Shown here: positions 13,801 through 26,500 of the stretch, piece after piece
Layout of the letters: every line of letters begins with the position of its first letter
How positions within the stretch are numbered: position 1 is the first letter of the stretch
NCBI GenBank assembly: GCA_036937835.1
Contig: CM072881.1
Location: forward strand, 9,310,001-9,374,000
DNA length: 64,000 bases
Reading direction: 5' to 3'
Source of the DNA: Pampus argenteus
Lineage: Eukaryota; Chordata; Actinopteri; Scombriformes; Stromateidae
Program-made: the position numbers and the translations under genes
Notes under the pieces: generated by a model
Database searches by the model: none
What the model was told of the DNA's origin: nothing
Seen by the model: only the letters and a program-made list of their open reading frames with translations

Positions 13801-16800
13801 AGATTTCCTACCATTAAGTAGTCAATCAATTTCACACACACACACCTGTAACTGCAGCAGTCTGTGACTCCTGCTCAGTGAGGATAGGGTATCCTAGGTA
13901 CCCTAGGTGCTCCAGGCAACGGTGGATGTCAAGGTATGCAGAAAGCCTGCATGTGAATAAGAAAACTTGCTAGTAAGTGCATAAAAGTGCAAACCTAGTG
14001 CATGCTTACAGTTATGCATAATCATCAACAAGTGACTAAGATTACTTACATCCACTGACAAAGATAGCCACGATAAGAGATGTAGCCCTCATCTGTGATT
14101 GGGACAGTCATGTAGACCTCTGTACCCCATGGCATGTAAGGACAAACGCAAAACAGGTTCCTTAGCTCTGTCGGTGACAGGGCGGAGTCTTTATCCTAAA
14201 AGGGGAAAAACAGGCCACTTTTTAAAACCCTGAAACTCTTCACTGTCTAACAAGGTCTTTAAAAACTCAGAGCCAATACTGGAAATTTACAGCAACCATA
14301 AACACTTGGCTAGAAGACCAAGTGGCACTCCCCTAATATATATATATATATATATATATAAAATACATATGATCAAAGGAAGCTACGTTCACTACTCACT
14401 TCATCATACTTGTCAAACAGCCGCTGGAGGAACTGGTGACCTAAATTATTGAGTTCTGTGGTGCAGCCAATGGGAACCCGTAGTCTGACAACAGAAAAAC
14501 AACAACAACTTTACTAAACAAACATAACACAGACAAACCCAAATGAATAGACAGGAGAAACACAGCAGGTCTGAAGTTGATAAGTATGTTTATACCCTGA
14601 TGGAATATTGTAATTATCAGCGATGTAAAATTTTACAGCTCAACTGACAAGATAGGATAGTCACTAGACATACTCAGGGTAAAGGTAATCATCAGTCAGC
14701 TCAAGGTTGTCGTCATAACCAAACTTCCTGAGGATAGTCCATGTGGTTTCATGTCGGCCCCTCTGGATAAATAAGGTGTTAAGGAACAGGAAACCTGGAA
14801 AAGGAGAGATATAATACTTGGCTTAGTTGAATGTGGCCATGTGGTTTTAATCTTCTCAATGATGACTTTTTTTTTACCATTTAATGTCAGGCCATTATCC
14901 TGTACGCCATCGCTGGTGTTCTTCCAAACTACCGTCTTTACATCTTCTAAGGCTTGAGGTGCCAGAGGATTCCCAAAACAAGATTTCTATAGAAAAAAAT
15001 ATGGATATTTTTGTGTCAAACAAAGTGCGTCGGTTCAGATTATAACTGAGAAGACATGATGTTGAGAATTTTTAACTGGCACCTGAAAGCTGTTGAGTTC
15101 AGCATCACTGAGGATGCGGTCGTTGTCTTGGTCAGAAATGTAGAATATTCTGCTGAGGGCTCGGACACACAATGGTTTTAACTGAGGAAAATTTGGGAAG
15201 ACAAAAAAACATTTTTCAGCTCATCATTTGCATCCACATTATGTAAATAAAATGACTGGAGCAGAAAGACAGGCAGTTGGTATCCTGTTCTAAAAATGTC
15301 TGACCTGTTTGTCCTCAGGGTCATAAAGAGGGGCAGTGGGGTGGAGAACTGCCTTCTGTGCATAGTAGAACAGCTCTGAAATGTTCTTCAGGTTCTTTGC
15401 AGAACACTTACAAGAGAAAAAACAGCAGAGAGATTATCTAGCCAATTTAAAATCCAGATAAGGTGTGCATGAGTAAATATGTGCATAAAATCTGGCAAAC
15501 GCATGTATGTCTCAGTGATAAAGTTAGCAGATGTGTATAGCTCAGTCTCACCTCAACACATGTTTCAATCTCAGAGAACTGGTTCATGATGGGAAGAATG
15601 GTTTCCATTGAGCTCCCACAGCGCAGATCAGACTTGTTTCCCACAAGGATGATGGGAACTCTGATATAACATAAGGAGGCAGAGTATCTCATAATATAAT
15701 ACTATCATGATTCTCCAGAATTATATCACAATATTCCATTTTAAGTATTGTGTGCTGCTGCACTCTCTCCACATTTTGGCAGATATTATAAGCAAAAAGA
15801 ATTAAACACAGATACATACTTGTTTCCTTTTTCTGCATCTCCGTTTACTAAAGGTATCCATTTAGTTCTGATCTGAAAAACAAGAGGCAGCTTAAGACAA
15901 CTGTAATTCATTTGTAATCTTATGTCATACATGTATTCACTAAATGTATTTTATGTGCCATAATATTTATAATGAAAATCAAGCATGTGGTTGCTACCTT
16001 GTCTATCGTGTCCTCGTTGGTGACATCATACACTACACACACCACATTAGCCTGCCAAAAACCAAAAACAGAGTCAACAGAGTTTTACAGCCTCTCTTAA
16101 AAACCCCAAGGCATGTCCTACATTTTATCAATTCATGATATGTGTATGAAAATGTTTAATATCTTTTCATAATATTTGCACAGAGAAACCAAATGAAAAT
16201 AACAAACGGAAGGGAGAAGAATTGCTAAATGCATGCACCTATTCAGGGGCCTATTTTTATTTATGTAAAACAACGGTTTTGTATTTTTGTGTTAAAACTG
16301 TACAATGTTAAGAGGGATCCGGACATGTTTGACGCGGAAATCGCCCAACTGTTAAATTTGTTTTTTTTGTGTTGTGCCTACAGATGAGAGTTATTGTAAA
16401 TTAGTTGAATAAAGTTCGACTTATCCGACGCACGTTTTGTTTTTGCTTATTGCGCCTCATAATCAGATACACTTTATAATCCGATGTTCCTTATGCGTGG
16501 ACAATGACAGCAATTGACACGTTAATTGATACTGCGCTTTATAATCCGGTTTGCTTTACAGCCCAAAAAATACAATATGATTTTCAGTATGTCCATTTGT
16601 GTTGCATGGTGTACTCACCTTGATGATCTCGTCTCTAAGGACTTCATCACTCTGCTCTTTTTCTGTTGGGGTTAGGGACAAGCATAAACAAGCCTGAAAG
16701 TCACGCCATTCAAACCCACATGCATCATCTACATTAACAAAACACCAACACACACTACATTGTTTTACAGCTGGTGTGTTATTGTGCAACAAGCACTGAG

Positions 16801-18108
16801 ATCAGTCAGGACTATATATTTACTATGCTATGTGTCATCCTTCAGGTCATCTTACCCGAGTAGTCAACTATGTGTGTGGGCACTTTCTCTGGAGTTACGT
16901 CAGCAGGGATGGTGATCTCTTCAGCTCTAGATGGAACCTGACAAAGATTGAATATCACAGATTAACTCTCATTCACCACTCAATCAAACTGCAGCATTAT
17001 CTATTTTGCATGATATGAATTCATATAAATAGAATATTATCTCATAGGCATTATCAGTAGTTTCATCCTATGTACTGGGATGAAACCACCCAGTAGTACT
17101 GTACTGACACTCACCTCTTCTGGGAACTCTTCTCCAACCAAGGACATAATGAGTGATGTCTTCCCCACCTTGGCTGTAAGAGAAGACAATAAGCAGAGAA
17201 TGAGAAAAGCTGCATAACCTACACATAGAGACTCAATCATTCCAATTTGTATGATAATCAGTTAAATGTCTACTTTAATCTAATACTACAGGGTGCTGTT
17301 ATGTGCACTGAAGATCATTCAAGGATACATCTTACATGGATTGAAGTAATGTTATTGTTAATCAACATGATAAAGAGCAAACACTATTTCTATCCCTGTG
17401 TTGCAGCTGTGCGCCAGGATTATAGCCCCTGATTAAAACAGACTATATTTAATCAAATATGCCACCTGGATCTATAGACTGATTACTGAAGCCTAAATCA
17501 TCTATGAGCTAATGGAAATGTTTTAATTATTAACAAGTTACTTTTCCAAGTTGTCATAATTTCAGCTGTGCATTTGGCTAACCGAGCTAGTTAGTTCTAA
17601 CGTTTGCTAACGTTAGCTCATAACTGACAAACGTACCAATGCTTTCTGTTTGATGGAAAACTTTTAAAAAATATCAGAAAACTAAATATATATATACACA
17701 TCAAAACTAAGATACATCTGTGTAATGCAGCTTTCAGTTCACATCAGTTGTTTAGTTTAAGAACTAACTTACTCAATAGCAGCTAGCTTATTAACTAATA
17801 ACTGTTCACAACTTAACAGCGAACAGTTATTCTAAGCTAACTATGTTAGCATGGCAGAACTTTTGAAAGCGACCCATAAGTAAAAAAACATAATATTTTC
17901 TTATAGGGCATTGTACATGTAGAGACACTAATTTCCATTTTAACACCGTTAACTCGGTTATCGCAGCCCATGTCAACAGGAGTAACGTTACCTACACTTA
18001 GTAAGTTGGCTAACTTACAACAGCTAATGTTTGCTAGTAAACTAGCCTGTGGTCAGCTGCGAATGACTTACGTTCCCCCAGTAAAAGTATCCTCACGTCT
18101 TGCTTCAT
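10872..18108 (-). CDS. rhot2: Mitochondrial Rho GTPase 2 (Miro2)
   Basis: Miro2 is an outer-mitochondrial-membrane GTPase that links mitochondria to kinesin/dynein adaptors and responds to calcium. The joined protein is 618 aa, the same length as human RHOT2. Visible in order: N-terminal GTPase with P-loop GEPKVGKTS, switch region and NKSD motif; EF-hand loops DQDNDRILSDAE and, later, DEDKDSALSPTE; second GTPase with P-loop GPRGTGKTA; C-terminal membrane anchor (SSFWLRVALGSAVVAVLGFA) ending RAVARLK. Matches such as IRTKWIPLVNG and VGNKSDLRCGSSME fit RHOT2 better than RHOT1, and the wdr90 neighbour agrees. Coding exons, first to last: 18072-18108, 17115-17173, 16856-16937, 16619-16662, 15998-16051, 15820-15872, 15552-15660, 15305-15406, 15083-15181, 14878-14986, 14674-14794, 14400-14484, 14050-14195, 13846-13946, 12656-12786, 12427-12507, 12213-12335, 11183-11385, 10872-10989. 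All donors read GT. Total 1857 nt. Confidence 0.95.
16240..16570. mobile_element. Probable interspersed repeat copy in an rhot2 intron
   Basis: Within an rhot2 intron, several spaced copies of a motif like GCGCCTCATAATC / CACTTTATAATCCG / GCGCTTTATAATCCGG occur. I associate this pattern with a common fish interspersed repeat. Its superfamily cannot be settled from the sequence alone and the boundaries are approximate. It has no protein-coding capacity. Confidence 0.5.
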
Positions 18109-18687
18109 ATTTCCTTTCTGTTAGAACAACAGTCCGAGGCGCAGCAATACTACAGTGGCATTTATCTTTCATTTGAATGTCAAATCTCTAGCTACAAGCA
18201 AATGTGTGCCTCTCCACTGCGATATGGACCAAGGTGAAAGCATATCGTTCCGGTTCACACACACGAGTGAAAACACGCCACCTGCCGGAGAAACGTAATG
18301 TTGCACAAGTTAACTGCACCTTGCACTCCTAAATTATACAGCAGCCACATAAAAGTGAAGGGGTAAAAAAATATTAAACAGAAAAGCTTTGCAGTATGAT
18401 AACCTAAAAAAATTTCATAAATAAAACACTCTTTCTCTCTCTCTAAATATGTATTTTCTGTCCAAAATCATCTTGAACTATCAACAGCAACATCTTTGGT
18501 TCATCCTTTGCTGAACAATGAGCTTTTAATATAAACTAAGCCAAGATACTGATCTTAATTCTGACCCAACCTTTAGAAAAGACAGAGGTGAGCAATGAAT
18601 GTCTTACTTTACATGGAGTGTAATACCTCAGTAAATATTAATAAATCTTCCTGTGCTTAACAACCCTGAGGGGATTGTTCTTACAAA
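18109..18687. other. rhot2 upstream region
   Basis: Contains the expected rhot2 5' UTR and promoter (- strand transcription). A moderately GC-richer stretch at about 18180-18300 is the best promoter candidate; no TATA box stands out. Nothing else recognisable. Confidence 0.5.
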
Positions 18688-19058
18688 AGGTGTTGGAAGA
18701 AGTATTCAGATTCTTTACTTAAGTAAAAGTAGTACAGTTTCCCCCATATTTTACCAGCATAAAAGGTAAGTACATCATTATCAACATAATATAAATATTA
18801 CTATTACATTCACGTGTAGGCTTTTATTTTGTTGCACCTGGTTGGAATAGATAATTCTACTTTATATTCTGCTGCTGAGTAGTTCAATCAATAACAATCC
18901 AACATATGACATATTTGTAAAAATAATTAGAAACTCTAGCAGTCAAACACATGTAGTGGAGTCAAACGTACATTTGCATTGACTAGAAATATAAAGTAGC
19001 ATATAATAGACATAATACAGTAAATTACCTCATAATTGTACTTACTTTCCACCACTGC
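18688..19058. mobile_element. Short teleost inverted-repeat element (MITE-like)
   Basis: The left end reads GTTGGAAGAAGTATTCAGAT then ACTTAAGTAAAAGTA. The right end, read on the other strand, begins CAGTGGTGGAAAGTAAGTA and continues to AATTATGAGGTA. These are the two characteristic ends of a very common short repeat in fish genomes, about 370 bp here, with no open frame. It sits between the rhot2 promoter and the wdr90 3' end, outside both coding regions. Confidence 0.7.
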
Positions 19059-20400
19059 TCACAGGGTAAAATTTCCCCCCGTCTGGCAGCACCTGCAGCA
19101 TCATGTCATATGATGTTCAATGATCAAAATTATGTTCCTTTTACATAGATCCTGTCAAGCTTGTTTAAACCACCTGAAGTACACATGGAGTAAAAGCAAA
19201 AGGTTTTATAGAAATGAACCATTTGAAACCTCGTGACAAGATGCAGCATAATCGTAGCAGTACACATCAGAAGTCTGCTTTTCTCAAGATGCTCTTCACC
19301 AAACTATGATATTCCTCATTTGAGGCTGACAGAAAGACAGATCTGACATGAACACCTGGATCTCCATCTTTTTTCATTCAAACCTTTACTCCTACTTTGC
19401 ATAGAAAATGAATAGTTGGTTAGTCAAAATTAGGGTTTTGATATCAAGTTCATTACACGGGAAGATCACAAGGAGTTATGTGTAATATATACGCTTGACA
19501 AAGTACAAACAAGAAGAAATGAAAAAGGGTAGATTTGCGCTCTTAACAATGTGGTAATGTGTCAGCTGGTGTTCATCACAGTCCCAATCTTAATCAGATT
19601 GCACCACAGATTATGATGAAGCCTGTGGGGCATTTTAGTTTATATACCCACCTTTTATTAATGAAATGATCTGACCAGCCTCGAGCATGACGGTATGATG
19701 CAAAACTGCCTGATCAAAACAATGTAAAAATAAGTACTGGTAGAGATATTCTCATGGGTCTGTATCTACGTATCCAAAATACAAAGCATATTTAAATATG
19801 TGAAGGTAATCATGTAGGCATTGATTAATCTCTTAACCATAACTAATTTAATGGGGAAAAGGCAGCTGAAGGTCTGAAGCACCGAGTGTCATTGTTTTCT
19901 CAACAGTGCAGCGAAGCAGGCGGTGTCAACACTTTTGGATACTGAGGTGGTTGAAAAACCCCTGACAGAAGAGTGACCCGGTACTGGTAATTAGGGAGAC
20001 TGTCACTCAAACTGAGAAGCCTGAATTCAAGTCCTTCTGATAGGAAAAAACATTTGTCGGAATATCCTAACAACAACTGAAACTCAGGATGATTCATAGA
20101 AACTGTTCTGGGTTACAGTGTTTTGAAAGGTGTTCATGTACCAGTTAGCAACATTGTGGGGAGTCATCTGACATTACAGGTTTTAATTTTACATGCTGCT
20201 CCTGAGGAATGACAGCAACTAATCTCTGATGAGTTTTCATCAAATTCACAGCAAGAACTACTAAAATAAATAGTGAAACATCAGAAGTGAGACAAAAAAA
20301 ACAAAACATTACATCCAATGAAAATGGCTGTATTTTAAAACCGTACACATAAAACAAAGTTTACAAAAGTGTCAAAAGTATGGCTATTTCCATAAACATA
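19059..20400. other. Intergenic spacer, rhot2 to wdr90
   Basis: No exon, RNA gene or clear regulatory element seen. Together with the mobile element it separates the wdr90 poly(A) region from the rhot2 promoter; both genes are on the - strand. Confidence 0.6.
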
Positions 20401-20406
20401 TTTAAT
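20401..20406 (-). terminator. Candidate polyadenylation signal for wdr90
   Basis: ATTAAA on the - strand, about 140 bases beyond the wdr90 stop codon. This is the commonest variant of the canonical signal and no AATAAA is closer. Confidence 0.45.
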
Positions 20407-20545
20407 AAAAAAAAAGTTTAAAAAAAAAATACTTTCTCCGGAATTATAAAATTTTATAAAGTTACATAAAACAAATGCATAAACTAGGCACATGTGTAAG
20501 GGGATGAACCTACAAGGTTCAAGGTTGAAAACAGGGCTGAGCCCC

Positions 20546-23500
20546 TCAGAGACCCCGCACCTCCCACAGCAGGATCTCATTATAAGCTACAGTGAAAAGA
20601 AGCGCCCCAGAGGGAGAGAAGTGACATGTCTGCAGTGAGTCACTGTGCTGCAGGAAGTCCTGGAACTTGCCGTTAGTCGACTTGATCAACTTCAATACTC
20701 GTTCTGATAAGAGATCAAACATAGCAAAATAAATTAATTAAAAACATGCACCAAAATTACATTGCTAAAATCTGACTTTACTAGATTACTAGAAATACAT
20801 GATAAAAAGCTTGCATTTCATGGTAAACAAGATAAGAGTTTACCTTTTGATCCCACAGCTATAAGTTGACTCTTAGATGAGAGGCTAAAGCATGTGACCC
20901 AGTGAGGTACAGCAATCTTTTTTATTATCTGGAGTAAAAAAACACAAACAAGATATTGTATGAGATTACACACACACACACACAGTTTTCGCAGCATCTG
21001 CTCTGTATAGGTATGAGGATCCACAACACAGTGGTAGAAGAGTGAAACAGACGAAAATGAGCTGTGGCACCTGTTTTTTAGTCAGGCTGTAGAAGGACAG
21101 CTCTTTCTCTACTCCATAGCCAGTGTAGACCACCAGGCTGGGGTCTGATGGGCAGAAGGCAGCCAGGGTTGGAGGCGGGGTACCGTCCTACAGCACAAAA
21201 AGGTTGACAAAAATATAAGATGCTTAAAGATCAAAAAGCTTCATTCCTTTTAAGGACTTGCAAAACAATCGAACAATATGCTCGATCGATAATCGAACTT
21301 TAAAAACAACAAATAAAATACACAAGTATCATATTCTGATGTGTGTGAAGTATTTAAAAATATAACATGAGTCAGATCTGAAAATGAGGTACTTGCACAA
21401 TAATGTGCAAAAAAAAACTCTGCAAAACAAACTAACATTTGATTTAACAGAGAGTATTTTATGGCTAAAGGGTTAGGGTTTAAGTATCAGCCCAATAGTT
21501 AAATGTTAAGCTTTTCTAAAGTATGACAGAAAGTCTTAACTTAAAACAGAGTATCTGTGAGACAAATTTATCTACTGGTATGTAAGGGTTATACAGCAGT
21601 ACTCAATATTTGGAGTGACATTTCTAGTCATTACTGTGTGCAACTACTTAAAATATATATGGTACCTCTAAAAAGGCTGGAGCAGGAAATGTCAGCCAGT
21701 CTAGTAGATCACACTTGTCCTTCAACCAATCAGCAGCCCACACACTGACACGTCTGTCAGCGCTGGTGGCCAACCACATCTCATTTCCCTCCAGTCCAAA
21801 ATTCTTACACTGGGGATAAGAGAATGAAACCTCTTTTAGACGAATACTGATAAAAAAAATATATTAAAATGTCATAAAATGTCACAAGAACCAAAGGAAG
21901 AATTTCAGAGAATGCTCTTTTTTAATGTTTAAATAGCATCTCATGAGATTCATAACCCTGTATGCTGTAGCTGCAGAGAGCGAATAAAAGGAAATGTCAA
22001 AGAATGGGTTATGGTCATTTGAGAAGCATTTGGGAAGTGAATTGGATATAAAAACCCATTCAAAACAAAACACATGTACATCTACTGTATCCAGGATTAA
22101 AGACATTACCTGCTTGATATCGTGCAATTTAAAAGTGATGATAAGCTTAATCTCCAGGATGAAAGACATGTGGTACAGATCAGAAACAACTCAGCAGTGT
22201 GCTCTTGGGATCACATTTTAAAGTCTATCACTTCAAAAGATACTCATCACTTCAACAGGAACCTCTCGCTGTTTCTATTGTGCTGCCAGGTTAAGCTCTG
22301 CTAAACTCTGATCTGATTCAGTGGGCTGACCTGTTCGTTTACACACTGGATGGTAGTAATCGGTGCTCCTTTGTGGTCCCTGATGACACGGAGAGTCGCT
22401 CCATTCACAGGACTACTGACAGCTACCAGACCATTCTGCCCCGCTGAAAGGATCACATGACCTGCAGGGCAAAGGGGGGGTGCAGGGCAAAGTGTTGCTC
22501 GAAAATGTTCATTACATTTCACCAATACAAAAACTACATTTACTGTAAATACAGCAGATGGAAAGTTTGTGTAGATCAGTTCAAGGTTCTTCCTCACCGT
22601 CAGTAGAGTACTGGACAGCAGTGACAGCAACATGATGAGGATGTAGCTTTATCTCCATTTCTGAAGAGGAAAGCCGAAAGATTCGCAGGGTCCCGTCGCT
22701 GTATCCTGCAGCCACACACGCATTCTCCTTATCTGCGACAGGGCTCCAGCACACACAGTTGGAGGACTGAGCAACAGAGACAAAAAGAAAGTTCATACCT
22801 GGTTCACACTAAAAAACTGTTATTCCTTATACGATTGATGATGATTTTTAGCTTATTCCAATTCCAAAAGCACATTTATATTATTTTAAATTGCTTAATG
22901 TAATACATGTGTAAATAGAGTTGTAATAGCGTTGTGTATATATTGTATTTTGTTGTATATATAGAGTTGTGGCTTGGTGCTTGAAATCAAATCTGTTTGA
23001 AATTGAATTGAAATATTCTCACCTGGTTGAGCACCTGGAACTGCACCACCAGTTCGTTGCTGGGGGCCGACCACACCCGCACACTGCCGTCCTCGCTGCA
23101 GGTAACAAAATGGCTCTCATCAGAGCTAAATGCCACATCATTAACCTGAACGACAGAGAGGAGAACACTCAGGGAATCAAGTTGTGTGTAAGTGAAGTGT
23201 ATGTTTGAGACACACTCTACTTTGCCTGGGTTATGTAACCATGGTAATATTAGTAGCACTTCAGACTAGACTTTTCATCCTTTTCATCTGGAATTTTATT
23301 TGGACTGCCATCAATCAATCCATGAGGGCTAAACTCAGTCAGGATGTTTTTTTCAAATCTACCCTAAATTAAAAAACAATTAGCAAATGTTGACATCATC
23401 AATGAACAACACAATCATCGAGTATTAAGCTCTAGGATTCAGCACCTGCTGGAGACACAGAAAATGCATATGGTTATTTTTTTATTTCCTTTTTGCAGGG

Positions 23501-26500
23501 ATGCCAAAGTGCTCTGGCCAGCTGGTGCGTTATCCTGCATATAAACATTTAATGGAAAATTTAAAGTGTTGCACTCAAACTCAGTGTATGTTTCACTTGA
23601 TTTAATTCTCAGCCATCCGGCCTTCATCAGTGTGTCATATTGGTACCTTGGTCTTGTGCCCGCTGACCAGCCTGATGCTGCTGCCGTCTGACCAGTTGAT
23701 GTACCAGAGTGTTCCCACTGTAGTGCCGACGATGCCCATGTCCATTGTATTATCAAACGCTGCACTGATCGTTGTCCCATCCAACATTATCTCCTGTTCC
23801 AACACCACCATGGTTCCACTGAGGGAGAGACACAGGCACCAAAGATAAGGAGCCAATTATTAAACAGAGACATGATCACTTAAGCATGAGAGTGTACCAC
23901 CAACATCTGCTGATGGCTGGTTCACATAATACACATAAATGAACAATATTACAAATGTTCTGCCTTTTTATACATGACACAAAAAGCATAAAGCAAACAT
24001 TAAAAAGGTATTTTCATTAATCTACGAGTCAGTAAGTGAAAAGGCAGCATTTAAGGGTGCATTTATCTATAATGATACATCTGTAATTAACAAAACAAGA
24101 CCTGATTAGCCAGGTAGCAAAGTAGCAACAGTAAATGTCACTAAGAAATGTCAAGCAATATGGAAAGAAAACACCCGTGAAACTGTTATTATTGTTTACA
24201 ATGCCCCACAGTAATGCCGTGGCTTAACAAATATATCCCCTTCAAATGTATCATTATTATTGTTGACTGAAAGAATATATCAAAAAAACAATCAAATATC
24301 ACTTCTTTAAACTTACTTAATGAAACTGGCTTTTACGTTATTTGATATCCTCCTTTTGAATTATTTTTTCGATTTTATTATTTTATAACTCTATTTATAG
24401 ACTTGTGGGAGGTGTATAACTCCACTTCCGACTTCCATCTTTAATATATAGTATGCACATGGTCACATGAGATGGAATCACAGTGTGACAGCACAAACAG
24501 ACCCATGATTTGCTATACTTTACTGCCTAGACAAGACACAAGAAGATTCATTAGAAAATGAACCACAAACCTGTCTTCTTGACTGGAGACCTTTCCCTGA
24601 GGCTTCACACCCTGTATAGCTTCTACCCCCCACAGTCGCAACCAGCGTGTGTTGCTGCCTGTCAACAGACGGTTCCCTCGACACAGCAGCACTCCTACAT
24701 CAAGAAACCATATCAATCCAATTACCATTTATAGAAATCCCGAAACAAAATATATGCAAGTCACATCTGAAATGACAACAATATTTTCAGTTATTTAATT
24801 ACAGTAAGTTAACTAAAAATAATCACAATAATTCAATACAAATACATGGAAGAGAAAAGAAAGAGAAAGGCTGTCGTTGGTATTTTTCTTCAAATTAAAT
24901 GGAATATCTGTAATATAATATACAGGAAGACTATCTGTACCAATCTCTCCCTCATCAGCTTCCCAGGTCATAAAGCAGTGCTGTGTCTCAACGTCCCAGA
25001 CACAAACATGTCCTCGATTGGTAGCAGTGAACAGAAGGGAGTCTGTGTGGTAGCACAGAGCTGTCAGCTCCACATCACCAACCTCAGCTGGTGCTCTCAC
25101 CCTCTGGACCTGCAACGGTGTAGGAGTGGTCAGTCCTTAATAGGAAAGCAAATACAACTAAAATCTTTACCCAGTCATAAAATGAATATTCATACATTCA
25201 TACATGGTTAAGTATTTATTTTTATAACCTTCTGATAATGTTTACCATGTTCACAACCACAGTTTATCATGTTAGCATGCTGTCAACTGACTAAACAATT
25301 AATCGTTGCAACTCAGAATCATGGAAAGTTTGAACATCTGCACCGCTGAGCTGAGACTGTTGTCAACTACAAATCTATTCTTTCCTGAAATAATCAGTGT
25401 GTTTTTCTCTGGTCATTTACCTTGAGGTCTACATCCAGCCCACGGTTGTGCATGAAGCAAAAATAAACCCCTTGGCTGCCAACGCAGGCTAGCTGGCTGG
25501 CTGCAGAGGGACTGAAGGCTACGTCATGGACCGGCCCTGACAAACTCACACTGGACAGCATCTGGAAGGTCTTGGTGCTCCACAGCGCCATCTCTGTGTC
25601 AGAAAAGTCTCCTACAGGGTATTGGGGGAAAAAACAGTGGTCAGCAGCAGCAAATTTTATTGAGCAAGAATAAAATACAGCAAACACTGTATTTGTTTAA
25701 CTTGAGAACATCTTAAAGACTGATGTTTACAATACTGCTGCAAAGGACCATGTTTTTGATATTTTACTCACCAACAGAGAGAAAGAAGCGATCATCCCTA
25801 GAGAAAGTGAGACTCTGCACTCCCCCTTTGTGGTAGGAGACGGTCTTACGACAGGCTCCAGTCTGGACATCCCAAATGCAAATGAGGCTCCTGCTACCGT
25901 TACTGTCGCGTGCTGCTGATGCCACTGTCTGGACAAAAAAGTAACGCAGACACTGTTCATCTAACAGAAATAACGCAAAGTTGGTTCATAAAGCCAATAT
26001 TTGTTTGTCTGTTTCAGTTACCAATTATCATAACTCTCAGTAGTTGTGGCACCATGATTTTAAGAACCAAACCCAGTGTTGAAGACAAACAAACAAAACC
26101 AAACCAGTTACGTCATCTAACAGGGCCGATGCTAAACGTGCGAAGCGTGCTTCTGAACTGTCCCTAGAAATGACTCACAGATATTTGATCCAATAGCTTT
26201 TTAACACACTATGTTGGACACACACGTTAATTTAAATGGAATCAGTTTCTTTAATATTTTGATAAAGCAGTCTTGTGACCTTCCTTTAGCCATTTATATT
26301 TTTGTGCTGATTTTCATAACTGTTTGAAGCATTCCAAGTGTTTTCAAAACACTCTCACTCTAATCTCTGATCTAAGAGAAGACTGACTGTTGACACTCTC
26401 CCATTACAAATGCTGAGCACAAAGACTTCATACAGCAATGACCAACCAAGCAGTACAATCAAGTGTAAGAGTGCATTCATCCCTCTGCTTAGAAATCCAG